Shown: positions 41,453 through 50,767 of the stretch, piece after piece
Position numbering within the stretch: the stretch's first letter is position 1
Layout of the letters: every line of letters begins with the position of its first letter
Assembly (NCBI RefSeq): GCF_000023125.1
Contig: NC_013037.1
Coordinates: forward strand, 4,704,501-4,768,500
Direction of reading: 5' to 3'
DNA length: 64,000 bases
From: Dyadobacter fermentans DSM 18053
GTDB taxonomy: Bacteria > Bacteroidota > Bacteroidia > Cytophagales > Spirosomataceae
Notes under the pieces: generated by a model
Databases searched by the model: none
The model's input: only the letters and a program-made list of their open reading frames with translations
What the model was told of the DNA's origin: nothing
Translations under genes and position numbers: made by a program

Positions 41453-42022
41453 ATGGAAAAGATACCGACGATTTATGAAAGGAATTGGTCCGGTGACAGA
41501 AAGGTGATAGATGTTCTTTCAGTCACGGATTTCGATTTTGATAATTCAGACGCGGCAGAAAAGTTAGACGGTACAAACGTTCGAATAACGGTAAGAAACG
41601 GTTATTTCGTGAGACTTGAAAAGCGTAGAAATCCTTCAAAGGAAGAAAAGATAAGAGGAATAAGCGAGCCTTGGTACATAGATGCCAACTTAGACGGTCC
41701 GGCTGACCAATATTTGTTCGAAGCAGCTAAAAACACGGATTTATCAGAAGTACCTGACGGGGAATGGAGCGCAGAGGCATTAGGGGAGAAAATACAAGGT
41801 AACCCCTTGCACCTTGAGGGCCATACATTGTTTATTTTTTCCCTGGAGTCTTGGAGAGAAAAAATACTATTTAAGGACGTGCCAACTAGTTTTTCCGAGC
41901 TTCGGACGTGGCTGGATCGTCAAAAGAGCATTGTTGGTAACGATTGCGGAATTGAAGGGATCGTTTGGCATGAAAGGCTAACAGGCCGGATGTGCAAGAT
42001 AAAGCGAAAAGATTTTGGATGA
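41453..42022 (+). CDS. RNA ligase-like nucleotidyltransferase, DUF5565 type
   Basis: A 189-residue protein with the motifs of covalent nucleotidyltransferases. Motif I is EKLDGTN with the AMP-accepting Lys at K37. A basic RLEKR stretch (54-58) follows. GEWSAEALGEKIQGNPLHLE (103-122) holds the motif III-like acidic residues. Motif IV is EGIVWH (168-173), and motif V is CKIKRKD (181-187). The start KIPTIYERNW and the end MCKIKRKDFG are as I remember for DUF5565, annotated as RNA ligase 1 family. It lacks the C-terminal domain of larger ligases. It may seal RNA or modify RNA ends; the activity is inferred. GC content and codon use look lower than in neighbours, suggesting transfer. It is convergent with glpK, with a 10-bp inverted repeat between them. 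Confidence 0.72.
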   Translation: MEKIPTIYERNWSGDRKVIDVLSVTDFDFDNSDAAEKLDGTNVRITVRNGYFVRLEKRRNPSKEEKIRGISEPWYIDANLDGPADQYLFEAAKNTDLSEVPDGEWSAEALGEKIQGNPLHLEGHTLFIFSLESWREKILFKDVPTSFSELRTWLDRQKSIVGNDCGIEGIVWHERLTGRMCKIKRKDFG

Positions 42023-42054
42023 GTAGAATATTACAATATTTTGGAATGGTACGC

Positions 42055-42114
42055 GCTGTCATCGCTTTGAGAGGAACATTTACAATATCAATATCTCCTA
42101 TTACCGATGACAGC
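42055..42114. repeat. 10-bp inverted repeat between RNA ligase-like gene and glpK
   Basis: GCTGTCATCG (42055-42064) and CGATGACAGC (42105-42114) are perfect inverted copies with a 40-base AT-rich spacer. They lie between two convergent stops. A long-range hairpin at the 3' end of both transcripts, or the edge of an inserted segment, are possible readings. There is no T-run. Confidence 0.5.
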
Positions 42115-42139
42115 ACTACACTGTATTTTATCTCAATAA

Positions 42140-43639
42140 TTAGTCAATCCAATCATACGACTTGGTAACAGCCTTCTTCCAGCCTTTGTAGTATGCATTC
42201 CGCGTTTCCTCGGCCATATTAGGGTTCCAGGTGTGAGCAACGGCCCAGTTTTTCTTCAAATCATCGGTGCTTTTCCAATAGCCAACGGCCAGGCCCGCAG
42301 CGTAGGCGGCGCCGAGCGCGGTGGTTTCGGCTACGGCCGGTGAAACGACCTGGGTATCGAGAATATCCGATTGGAATTGCATTAGGAGCTGGTTATGCAC
42401 CATACCGCCGTCGACACGTAGGCTGGCCAGTTCGATGCCGGAATCTTGTTCCATTGCTTTCACGACGTCCACCGTTTGGTAAGCCGTGGCTTCCAAAACT
42501 GCCCGGGCAATGTGCCCTTTGTTCACGTAGCGCGTAAGGCCTGCGATTACACCGCGGGCGTCGTTGCGCCAGTAGGGCGCGTACAAGCCTGAGAATGCTG
42601 GTACGAAATAGGCGCCGCCATTGTCTTCGACGGTTTGGGCGAGGGCTTCAATATCGCTGGCGTTCTGGATCAGGCCGAGGTTATCGCGCAGCCATTGCAC
42701 CAGCGCGCCGGTGACGGCCACACTTCCTTCCAGCGCATATTGCACCGGCTGGTCGCCGAATTTGTAGGAAATGGTTGTCAGCAGGCCGTTTTCAGAGGTT
42801 TTCAGTTCGGTACCGGTGTTCATCACGAGGAAGCAGCCGGTTCCGTAGGTGTTTTTGGCCATGCCCGGTTCGAAGCAGGTTTGGCCTACCAATGCCGCAT
42901 GCTGGTCGCCCAGGTCGCCGGCGACGGGCACGCCCGGCAGTACCTCGTGATCGGAATAACCATATATTTCGCTGCTGCTTTTGATGGCGGGCAGCATAAT
43001 TTCGGGGATATTGTAGGCGGCCAGCATGGATTTGTCCCATTGCAATGTCCGCAGGTTCATCAGCTGCGTGCGGCTTGCATTGGTAACATCGGTTACGTGA
43101 ATGCCGCCGTGCGTGCCGCCGGTAAGGTGCCAGATCAGGAAAGTATCGATGTTTCCGAAAATCGCTTCGCCTTTTTCAGCGTCTTCGCGGATGCCCTCTA
43201 CGTTGTCCAGCAGCCATTTTAGTTTTAAACCACTAAAGTAAGTTGAAACAGGGAGGCCGGTAATGTCGCGGAATTGGTTGAGGCCGCCTTCCCGCTCGTA
43301 TTTCGCGACGAGGTCGGTGGTGCGCGTGTCCTGCCACACCAATGCATTGTAGTAAGGCTTGCCGGTGCGCTTGTTCCATACCACCGTCGTTTCGCGCTGG
43401 TTGGTAATGCCCACGGCGGCGATGTCCTGCGCGTGCGCCGACACATTAATCCGCGCCAATGCGATCACTTCCAGGGTGTTTTTCCAGATTTCAGTGGGAT
43501 TGTGCTCTACCCAGCCCGGCTGCGGGTAAATCTGTTCGTGCTCTTTTTGTCCTACCGAAACGATATTTCCCTGCTGGTTGAAAAGTATGCAGCGCGTGCT
43601 GGTAGTACCCTGGTCAATGGCGGCAATGTATTTGGACAT
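42140..43639 (-). CDS. glpK: Glycerol kinase
   Basis: A 499-residue FGGY-family kinase that makes glycerol 3-phosphate. The first ATPase loop [15 protein letters not shown] and the glycerol pocket [19 protein letters not shown] match GlpK. The later [21 protein letters not shown] and [15 protein letters not shown] are also typical. Length matches the E. coli enzyme. glpF and glpD are not adjacent. The gene is convergent with the RNA-ligase-like gene and divergent from pbpC. Confidence 0.96.
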   Translation of the reverse strand: MSKYIAAIDQGTTSTRCILFNQQGNIVSVGQKEHEQIYPQPGWVEHNPTEIWKNTLEVIALARINVSAHAQDIAAVGITNQRETTVVWNKRTGKPYYNALVWQDTRTTDLVAKYEREGGLNQFRDITGLPVSTYFSGLKLKWLLDNVEGIREDAEKGEAIFGNIDTFLIWHLTGGTHGGIHVTDVTNASRTQLMNLRTLQWDKSMLAAYNIPEIMLPAIKSSSEIYGYSDHEVLPGVPVAGDLGDQHAALVGQTCFEPGMAKNTYGTGCFLVMNTGTELKTSENGLLTTISYKFGDQPVQYALEGSVAVTGALVQWLRDNLGLIQNASDIEALAQTVEDNGGAYFVPAFSGLYAPYWRNDARGVIAGLTRYVNKGHIARAVLEATAYQTVDVVKAMEQDSGIELASLRVDGGMVHNQLLMQFQSDILDTQVVSPAVAETTALGAAYAAGLAVGYWKSTDDLKKNWAVAHTWNPNMAEETRNAYYKGWKKAVTKSYDWID

Positions 43640-43796
43640 AATGGTATTATGATTGATTTTATTTGTAGTAAAGCAAGTAAATAGGGAAAATTAACCGAGC
43701 AGGACAAACGGCCCGCCAATTTTATTGAACGGAACACATTTAAACCGCTGCCGGGCGTTGCCTATATTTACAAGACCGCTTAACAGACTATCCTCC

Positions 43797-46097
43797 ATGA
43801 AGAAAAACCGGGTCAGAAAGGCATTGCTGGCATTAATTTGCCTCATAGCCCTTTTTTTCGCCCTCGACCTGGTATTTCCTTTCAAACCAAACATTCATTA
43901 CGCCACCCAGATCACCGACCGCGAAGGCCGCGTTATTCATGCATTTCTGAGCAGGGAGGATAAATGGCGGCTCTATTCGAATGTGGATGAGATTACGCCG
44001 CTACTCCGCAAGACGCTGATTTATAAGGAAGACCAGTATTTTTACTATCATCCTGGTGTTAATCCGTTTGCCGTGGTGCGTGCGGCTGCAAGAAATGTTT
44101 TTTCAGGGAAACGAACGTCAGGGGCGTCCACGATTACCATGCAGGTCGTGCGGCTGATGGACCCGCGTCCGCGGACTTACCTGAACAAGTTCATCGAAAT
44201 GTGGCACGCTGTTCAGCTGGAAATGCATTATTCCAAAGCGGAGATCCTGCAATTTTATATCAACCTTGTGCCTTATGGAGGTAATATCGAGGGCATCAAA
44301 GCGGCCTCGCTGCTCTATTTTGGAAAGGCACCGCAGTTGCTGAGCCTGGCGGAGATTACCGCGCTGACGATCGTGCCCAACCGTCCGTCGGGCCTCCGCC
44401 CGGGTACACGCAATGATGCGCTGCGCGAGGCGCGCAACAGCTGGCTGAAACGGTTTCAGGAGGATGGCCTGTTCGACACCCCGGTGATCCGGGATGCATT
44501 GGCAGAGCCGCTGAACATCCGCAGGCTGCAAACGCCGCGCCTGGCCCCGCATCTTTCGATCCGCCTCAAACAGCAGTTTCCCGACGAGCCCGTGATCCGC
44601 ACCCATGTGAACATGCAGGCGCAAAGCCAGATCGAGGAACAGGTCAAAAATTATATCAACCGGCGGCAACTGATGAATATCCACAATGCCGCCGTGCTGG
44701 TCGTGAACAACGAAACCATGGAAGTGGAGGCTTACGTGGGCTCGGCCGATTTCAATAATCCGTTCGACGGCGGGCAGGTAGATGGCGTGAGGGCGGTGCG
44801 TTCGCCCGGCAGCACGCTGAAACCGCTATTGTACGCTGCCGCATTCGACGCAGGCATGATCACGCCGAAATCAGTTCTGAACGACGTGCCCGGCAATTTC
44901 AGCGGCTATGAGCCTGAAAATTTCGACAAGCATTTCAATGGCGCCGTCACGACAGAGTTTGCTTTGGCCAACTCGCTTAACATTCCCGCTGTGAAGGTTT
45001 TGAAGGAAATCGGGACACCCGCATTGATCGCCAAACTGCGTAAAGCGCGTTTCAAAACCGTGGATAAGCAAGCCAAAAACCTCGGCCTGTCGATGATTCT
45101 GGGAGGCTGCGGGGTTACCCTGGAAGAGCTGACGCGGCTGTTTGCCGCATTTGCCAATGAAGGGAAACTGCGGAACCTGCGCTTATCGGGCGCCGATGTT
45201 CAGGATAAAAACGGGACGACTTTTTTATCGGAGGAAGCCACTTTCCTCACCACGGGCATCCTCACGCAGATTACCCGGCCCGACCTGCCCACGAATTTTG
45301 ATAATACCTATCATTTGCCGCGCATTGCGTGGAAAACCGGAACATCGTACGGTAAACGCGATGCGTGGAGCATCGGCTATAACCGCCGGTACACAGTGGG
45401 CGTTTGGGTGGGTAATTTTTCGGGGGAGGGCGTGCCGGAACTGAGCGGGGCCAATACGGCAACGCCACTGCTGTTTTCGATATTCAATGCGCTGGATTAC
45501 AACTCGCCGAAGGGCTGGTACAAAACTCCGGCTAATATTTCAACCCGCAACGTTTGCCCCGTCAGCGGCGACATTCCGTCCGATTTCTGTGATCACCAGG
45601 TGCCCGACCAGTACATCTTGGGGGTGTCTGCCTATCATAAATGCCAGCATATGCGCTGGGTGTTTACGGATGCGAAAGGTAAAATGTCGTACTGCACCTA
45701 TTGCCTCCCTGAAAGCGGGTTTGAGAAAAAGGCTTATCCCAACCTTGCGCCGGAGTTGATCGCGTTTTATGAAATGCAGAAGTTGCCTTATCCGAAGATT
45801 CCACCGCATAACCCGCTGTGTGAAAGGGTTTTTCACGAGGGCGCCCCGCTGATCGTCAGCCCGAACGACGGCAGCGAATACTACATTCGCAAGGATGAGC
45901 CGCAGCAGATCCAGCTCGCCTGCCAGGCCGCGAACGACGTCCAGGAGGTTTATTGGTATATCAATGATAAGTTATTCCAAAAGTCATCCCCGCAGGAAAG
46001 TATCTTCCTAACCCCGCCGCTGGGGCGTGTAAAGGTTTCGTGCAGCGACGATAAAGGGCGCAATGCGGACGTGTGGATTGTTGTGAAACGGATGTAA
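43797..46097 (+). CDS. pbpC: Penicillin-binding protein 1C
   Basis: A 766-residue bifunctional wall synthase anchored by one membrane helix (about 8-25). The transglycosylase domain (about 60-230) has the catalytic Glu in YKEDQYFYYHPG (E78) and TSGASTITMQ. The transpeptidase domain has the SxxK of SPGSTLKPLL near residue 339 and KTGTSYG near 512. The C-terminal biPBP_C-like domain (about 665-766, VSPNDGSEYYIRKDEPQQIQ) is specific to PBP1C. I start at 43797 where the basic-plus-hydrophobic anchor begins; the frame is open 24 codons further upstream. It ends in TAA directly abutting the TAA of the convergent M28 gene. Confidence 0.93.
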   Translation: MKKNRVRKALLALICLIALFFALDLVFPFKPNIHYATQITDREGRVIHAFLSREDKWRLYSNVDEITPLLRKTLIYKEDQYFYYHPGVNPFAVVRAAARNVFSGKRTSGASTITMQVVRLMDPRPRTYLNKFIEMWHAVQLEMHYSKAEILQFYINLVPYGGNIEGIKAASLLYFGKAPQLLSLAEITALTIVPNRPSGLRPGTRNDALREARNSWLKRFQEDGLFDTPVIRDALAEPLNIRRLQTPRLAPHLSIRLKQQFPDEPVIRTHVNMQAQSQIEEQVKNYINRRQLMNIHNAAVLVVNNETMEVEAYVGSADFNNPFDGGQVDGVRAVRSPGSTLKPLLYAAAFDAGMITPKSVLNDVPGNFSGYEPENFDKHFNGAVTTEFALANSLNIPAVKVLKEIGTPALIAKLRKARFKTVDKQAKNLGLSMILGGCGVTLEELTRLFAAFANEGKLRNLRLSGADVQDKNGTTFLSEEATFLTTGILTQITRPDLPTNFDNTYHLPRIAWKTGTSYGKRDAWSIGYNRRYTVGVWVGNFSGEGVPELSGANTATPLLFSIFNALDYNSPKGWYKTPANISTRNVCPVSGDIPSDFCDHQVPDQYILGVSAYHKCQHMRWVFTDAKGKMSYCTYCLPESGFEKKAYPNLAPELIAFYEMQKLPYPKIPPHNPLCERVFHEGAPLIVSPNDGSEYYIRKDEPQQIQLACQAANDVQEVYWYINDKLFQKSSPQESIFLTPPLGRVKVSCSDDKGRNADVWIVVKRM

Positions 46098-47132
46098 TTA
46101 CAACGGCTGGTCCTGCGCTTCCTGGTACAACACCTGAATGAGTGTCTGGCCGACGGCTTTCAGGGTTTTCGGATCAATGTTTTCCATGGTATCGTGTGAT
46201 GTATGCCATTGATCGAAGAATGTTTTGCTGAGGTTATGCTGATTGGTGTGGATGATGTCGATCATCGGAATGCGTGCTACTTTGTTCACGGGCACGTGGT
46301 CGTCCGTGATGGCGCCGCCGGCTTCGTCGATGAAATAATTGCTGTAACCGAGGCGGCTGGCGGTTGTCCACACCTGCCGCACCACGTCACCTGCCATTTG
46401 CATGGAATAGCCTTCCTTGAAGAATGTCGCCCCTTTCGCGCCCACCATATCGAGCAGCACACCAAAATAAGCGGTGTAACCCGGGTTATGCTTGTTAGCA
46501 GCCCAATGCTTTGAGCCAAGGCAGAAGCCGCTGTATTCGATGCCGTTATCCCCGGAATCCGACGAGCCCCAGTCTTCCGCATCGAAGAAAATAATATCGA
46601 CGCCGATGTCGGGTTTCTGGGCTTCTTTCGAAAGTACCCGCGCAACTTCCAATAGAACGCCTACGCCGCTCGCACCGTCGTTGGCGGCAAGAACCGGCTT
46701 GTTTTTGACCAGCGAATCCTGATCGGAGAACGGGCGCGAATCCCAGTGCGCAGCGAGTAATATGCGCTTGCTTGCTTTTGGGTTGAAGCTGCCGATGATG
46801 TTCCGGGCATTCAGTTTGGTACCGTCGTACGTTGTGGCGTTGAATGGTTGCTCGGTAGCTTCCCAGCCGTATTTTTTGAGCGTCGCAACCAGGTAATCGC
46901 CACAGGCTTTGTGCGGGGCGCTGTTGGGCACGCGCGCGCCGAAATCCACCTGTTTTTGTACAAATTGAAGGGCACTGTCGGCATTGAAGTCGGCACTTTT
47001 AACCAATGCGGCCGGTGCTTGCTCGGCGGTTTGTTCGGAACTGGTGTTGCTATTGCAGCCGTAAGCTCCGGCGATGATCGCAACTAGGATTGGTAATCTT
47101 TTGAAAAACAATCTATTAGAAAGAAATGGCAT
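46098..47132 (-). CDS. M28 family metallopeptidase (lipoprotein)
   Basis: A protein of about 344 residues. Its N-terminus (IIAGAYGC) looks like a lipoprotein signal, so it is probably membrane-anchored in the periplasm. The M28 zinc site is visible as AAHWDSRPF, NDGASGVGVLLE, FFDAEDWG and DDHVPVN. The spacing also resembles glutaminyl cyclases, a sister group within M28, and I cannot separate aminopeptidase from cyclase by eye. It is the last gene of the DUF5618-cysS-DUF192-M28 run. Its start overlaps the DUF192 stop by 17 bases, so translation is coupled. Confidence 0.85.
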   Translation of the reverse strand: MPFLSNRLFFKRLPILVAIIAGAYGCNSNTSSEQTAEQAPAALVKSADFNADSALQFVQKQVDFGARVPNSAPHKACGDYLVATLKKYGWEATEQPFNATTYDGTKLNARNIIGSFNPKASKRILLAAHWDSRPFSDQDSLVKNKPVLAANDGASGVGVLLEVARVLSKEAQKPDIGVDIIFFDAEDWGSSDSGDNGIEYSGFCLGSKHWAANKHNPGYTAYFGVLLDMVGAKGATFFKEGYSMQMAGDVVRQVWTTASRLGYSNYFIDEAGGAITDDHVPVNKVARIPMIDIIHTNQHNLSKTFFDQWHTSHDTMENIDPKTLKAVGQTLIQVLYQEAQDQPL

Positions 47133-47622
47133 CTCCTGACTGAATATTGTTATTTTTTGTAAAACCAGCATTCACCTCCACCACGTACTGTACGATACCA
47201 TTTGGCGGGATGCTTGCTTCTGAATAGGGCCGGGTGTTCTCTGCAATGGAAACGATCGTTTTGTCCGGGCCTACATATATAATGTCGAGCGGGATCGACG
47301 TGTTTTTCATCCAGAACGAATGCGTATCCGGCTGCTCGAAAATGAAGAGCATACCTACCGAATCGGGCAGGTAGGGCCGGAACATCAGGCCTTTATTTCG
47401 CTCCGCCTCGTTTTCCGCTATTTCGACATCGATTTTTTTATAAGTCTCACCCTTTCTGAGAAATGACACTTCGCCTTCCTTCACAAAAACGGGTGCGGGC
47501 CCTGCGGCCGGCGTTTCGGCGGTTTTATCTCCGCCGGAAAATGACCCGGCCAGGTAAGCGACGCCACCCAGCACGAATGCCGCCAAAAGTATGAATGCAA
47601 AAACCGACTGCCGCTTTTTCAT
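47116..47622 (-). CDS. DUF192 family protein
   Basis: A 168-residue protein with one N-terminal membrane segment (about residues 7-26) and a periplasmic DUF192 domain. The characteristic ERNKGLMFRPYLPDSVGMLFIF, HSFWMKNTSIPLDIIYV and a C-terminal NGIVQYVVEVNAGF are all present. The family is widespread and its function is unknown. The start is taken at the Met before KKRQS; the frame extends seven codons further. Two bases separate it from the cysS stop, and it overlaps the M28 gene, so it is part of one operon. Confidence 0.88.
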   Translation of the reverse strand: MKKRQSVFAFILLAAFVLGGVAYLAGSFSGGDKTAETPAAGPAPVFVKEGEVSFLRKGETYKKIDVEIAENEAERNKGLMFRPYLPDSVGMLFIFEQPDTHSFWMKNTSIPLDIIYVGPDKTIVSIAENTRPYSEASIPPNGIVQYVVEVNAGFTKNNNIQSGDAISF

Positions 47623-47624
47623 GG

Positions 47625-49127
47625 TTATTCCTCGTAAGCCCAATCGATCCGGGTCTTGGTGTCACGGATCACCAGGCCCTGGTTTTTGAAATAAGAACGG
47701 ATTTCGTCCACTTTTTCGTAGTTCTGCGAGAGTTTAAATTCGCGGTACAGTTTCAGCATTCCGTCCAGGATCGCGTGCCCTTCGGCGAGCTCTTCTTTCA
47801 AACCGAGCACATCCTCGAAGAAAATCACGAATTTTTCTTTCAGCGAAGTAAATACAGCCTCACCCAAAGCGACGGATTTAAGCTGACCTGTATTGAGCAT
47901 GTTGATGTATTTCAACATGTTGAACAGGTTCGCGAATGCTACGGCGGTGTTCAGGTCGTCGTTCATGGCGTTGTAAAACCCGTCGATCGACTTTTCAATG
48001 TCGGCTTTTTTCGCGTCATCCGCATTTACGCCATCCTCATGCGTGTAGGTGAGCATTTTCGCGAGGCGCAGGCCGTTTGCTAGCTTTTTGTAGCCTTTTT
48101 GGGCGGCTTTCAATGCGTCGTTTGAAAAATCGAGTGTGCTGCGGTACTGGCTTTGGAGCATGAAAAAACGCACGGTCATCGGGCTGTACGCCTGTTCGAG
48201 CAACTCATGGTTGCCGGAAAACAGTTCGGCCGGAAGGAACGAGTTGCCGAGCGATTTCGACATTTTCTGTCCGTTGACGGTGAGCATGTTGGTATGCATC
48301 CAGTAGCGCACCGGTTCTTCGCCGGTGAGCGATTTGCCCTGCGCGATCTCGCATTCGTGGTGAGGGAATTTCAAGTCCATACCACCGCCATGAATGTCGA
48401 ATTGTTTGCCTAAGTATTTGGCACTCATGCAAGTACATTCCAAATGCCAGCCGGGGAAGCCTTTGCCCCAGGGCGATTCCCATTGCATAATGTGCTCAGG
48501 ACTGGCTTTTTTCCACAATGCAAAATCGAGCGGGTTGCGCTTTTCGGCCTGACCGTCGAGATCGCGGGTTTCGTTGAGGAGGTCCTCAATAATGCGCCCG
48601 GACAGCTTGCCGTATTCATTGCCGCCTGCCTGGTATTTGTTGATATCGAAATACACGGAGCCGTTGGACTCGTAAGCGACGCCTTTCTCGATCAGCGCCT
48701 CCACGGCTTCGATCTGTTCGATCAAATGTCCTGTTGCCGTTGGTTCGATGCTGGGGGAAAGGAGGTTGAAAACGGCTGTGACTTCATGAAAATCATTGGT
48801 ATAGCGTTGCACGATCTCCATCGGTTCCAGCTTCTGGAGCTTGGCCATTTTCCCGATTTTGTCTTCCCCTTCGTCGCCGTCGCCTACCAGGTGGCCCACG
48901 TCGGTGATATTGCGGACGTAGCGCACTTTGTAACCGATGTGCGTCAGGTAGCGGAACAGGATATCGAAAGAGAGAAACGTGCGGATGTTGCCTAAATGCA
49001 CATTGTTATAAACGGTCGGCCCGCACACATACATGCCGACATACGGAGGCGCAATGGGAACGAAAACATCCTTTTTACGGGTAAGCGTATTGAATATTTT
49101 AAGTGGCTGGAAAGTTTGTGCGGTCAT
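47625..49127 (-). CDS. cysS: Cysteinyl-tRNA synthetase
   Basis: A 500-residue class I aminoacyl-tRNA synthetase charging tRNA-Cys. The zinc-binding C35 in MYVCGPTVYNNVHLGN, with HLGN as the HIGH-type motif, and KMSKSLGN near residue 287 are intact, as are the other zinc ligands in GWHLECTCM and HHECEIAQ. Length is slightly above average. The preceding DUF5618 gene overlaps its start by 29 bases. This housekeeping gene gives the cluster a reason to be constantly expressed. Confidence 0.96.
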   Translation of the reverse strand: MTAQTFQPLKIFNTLTRKKDVFVPIAPPYVGMYVCGPTVYNNVHLGNIRTFLSFDILFRYLTHIGYKVRYVRNITDVGHLVGDGDEGEDKIGKMAKLQKLEPMEIVQRYTNDFHEVTAVFNLLSPSIEPTATGHLIEQIEAVEALIEKGVAYESNGSVYFDINKYQAGGNEYGKLSGRIIEDLLNETRDLDGQAEKRNPLDFALWKKASPEHIMQWESPWGKGFPGWHLECTCMSAKYLGKQFDIHGGGMDLKFPHHECEIAQGKSLTGEEPVRYWMHTNMLTVNGQKMSKSLGNSFLPAELFSGNHELLEQAYSPMTVRFFMLQSQYRSTLDFSNDALKAAQKGYKKLANGLRLAKMLTYTHEDGVNADDAKKADIEKSIDGFYNAMNDDLNTAVAFANLFNMLKYINMLNTGQLKSVALGEAVFTSLKEKFVIFFEDVLGLKEELAEGHAILDGMLKLYREFKLSQNYEKVDEIRSYFKNQGLVIRDTKTRIDWAYEE

Positions 49128-49536
49128 TTATATGTACTTTCTTGATTACTGGTTTTTCTAATCTACGCTTTTGTATTTTTTCGATCCGGGTAATTAAGTG
49201 GTCGGCAGCTTTCAAACCCAGACTTACATATTTGGCACTCTGGCAGCCGTAATATCGCATTGCCGGATCAAGAACATAGTTTGCCAGAACAAATGTCCGA
49301 ACCATTCGTTTATCGCACTTGTAAAGCGCATTTTGATAGACATCATCCGGCATTTCCGTTTGTCCCTTGACTCCGAGCAAGCCGTTAAGAGCTATTACCA
49401 TGCCCTTATGCGCCACTCTTCCTGCCATTTTCACATATCTCCGATTATAGAACAGACGGTATTTTTTTAACGCTCTCTCTTCTAGAATCAGTTTCGCCTG
49501 ATCCATGTGCATTCTTGCACGTTCGGTGGAATTCAT
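49099..49536 (-). CDS. DUF5618-like small protein
   Basis: A 145-residue basic, helical protein: AKLILEERALKKYRLFYNRRYVKMAGRVAHKGMVIALNGLL and a later MRYYGCQSAKYVSLGLKAADHLI. I recall this pattern from DUF5618 proteins of Bacteroidota, which resemble helical HEPN-like or nucleotide-handling bundles, but the match is from memory. No signal peptide is seen. It is the first gene of the cysS operon and overlaps cysS by 29 bases. Lower GC than the rest of the operon suggests it may have been added later. A possible -7 element (TATTTTTG on the minus strand) lies at 49569-49576. Confidence 0.6.
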   Translation of the reverse strand: MNSTERARMHMDQAKLILEERALKKYRLFYNRRYVKMAGRVAHKGMVIALNGLLGVKGQTEMPDDVYQNALYKCDKRMVRTFVLANYVLDPAMRYYGCQSAKYVSLGLKAADHLITRIEKIQKRRLEKPVIKKVHINDRTNFPAT

Positions 49537-49720
49537 AGGTGTATATAGTTGATTCTAATGCGATGTGACAAAAATAGCAAATAACCCAACATTGATTTGT
49601 AGGTCTGGGTGAGAATGAGCAGGCGGCGAGAGGCTATTCGGTCGTTTTGTTTATCTTCGCAGCGTTTTTGCGTTTAAAATCCAGTTTGAAACTAACTTAA
49701 AATCAATACAGTAATCACTT

Positions 49721-50638
49721 ATGAGTTTACTTACCGTAGGATCTGTTGCATTCGATGCGCTCGAAACCCCGTTTGGAAAAACAGACAAAATTATCGGTGG
49801 TGCAGCCACTTACATCACACTAGCTGCTTCCTATTTTACCCAACAAAATAACCTCGTGGCAGTGGTAGGCGGTGATTTTCCGCAGGACATGATCGGTTTG
49901 CTCGAAGAACACGGCGTGGATACCAAGGGTTTGGAGATTGTGCAGGATGGCAAGACATTCTTCTGGTCGGGTAAGTACCATGAGGATATGAACACCCGCG
50001 ACACGCTCATTACAGAGCTCAATGTCATGGAGCATTTCGACCCCATTATCCCCAATTCGTACCAGGGTACCGAGTACCTCATGCTCGGCAACACGGTTCC
50101 TGCAACCCAGAAACTGGTGATCGAGCGCCTGGCGAAACGCCCGAAGCTGATCATGCTCGATACCATGAACCTGTGGATGAACATCGCGCTGGACGATCTC
50201 AAATCGGTTTTGAAACTGGTGGACCTTCTCACCATCAACGACGAGGAAGCGCGCCTGCTTTCCGGCGAATATTCACTGCGCAAAGCTGCTAAGAAAATCA
50301 TGGCAATGGGTCCTAAAACGCTCATCATCAAGAAGGGCGAACACGGCGCATTGCTGTTCCAGGACGACCGCATTTTCTTCGCGCCTGCATTGCCTTTGGA
50401 AGAAGTTTTCGATCCAACCGGCGCCGGTGATTCGTTTGCGGGCGGTTTTATCGGCTATCTGGCCGCTACCGACGATATTTCTTTCGAAAACATGAAGCGT
50501 GCGATTATCTACGGATCGGCCATGGCGTCGTTCTGCGTGGAGAAATTCGGTACCGAGCGCCTCGTGAACCTCTCGAAAGAAGAAATCAATGCCCGCGTAC
50601 AGGAATTTGTGAAGCTGGCGAGCTTTGAGATACAATAA
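49721..50638 (+). CDS. PfkB-family sugar or nucleoside kinase
   Basis: A 305-residue kinase of the ribokinase fold. It has the N-terminal GGAATYITLAASYF glycine-rich substrate part, the NDEEARLLSG segment, and the C-terminal signature DPTGAGDSFAGGFIGYL with the catalytic Asp. The substrate may be ribose, adenosine or another sugar; the sequence does not tell. Length is normal. It starts with ATG, with about 180 bases to the previous divergent gene, and is followed by a GDPD gene 129 bases later. Confidence 0.88.
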   Translation: MSLLTVGSVAFDALETPFGKTDKIIGGAATYITLAASYFTQQNNLVAVVGGDFPQDMIGLLEEHGVDTKGLEIVQDGKTFFWSGKYHEDMNTRDTLITELNVMEHFDPIIPNSYQGTEYLMLGNTVPATQKLVIERLAKRPKLIMLDTMNLWMNIALDDLKSVLKLVDLLTINDEEARLLSGEYSLRKAAKKIMAMGPKTLIIKKGEHGALLFQDDRIFFAPALPLEEVFDPTGAGDSFAGGFIGYLAATDDISFENMKRAIIYGSAMASFCVEKFGTERLVNLSKEEINARVQEFVKLASFEIQ

Positions 50639-50767
50639 GTTTTAAAGTTTTGAGTAGATGAGTCTATGAGCTGAAATGCGTTTTTCACTTGTAGACTCTT
50701 TTTTTAGCGACATATTAGTCTTATTAAGCCCCAAAACGGTAACCCCACTGATAACCTGAAATTCGTG

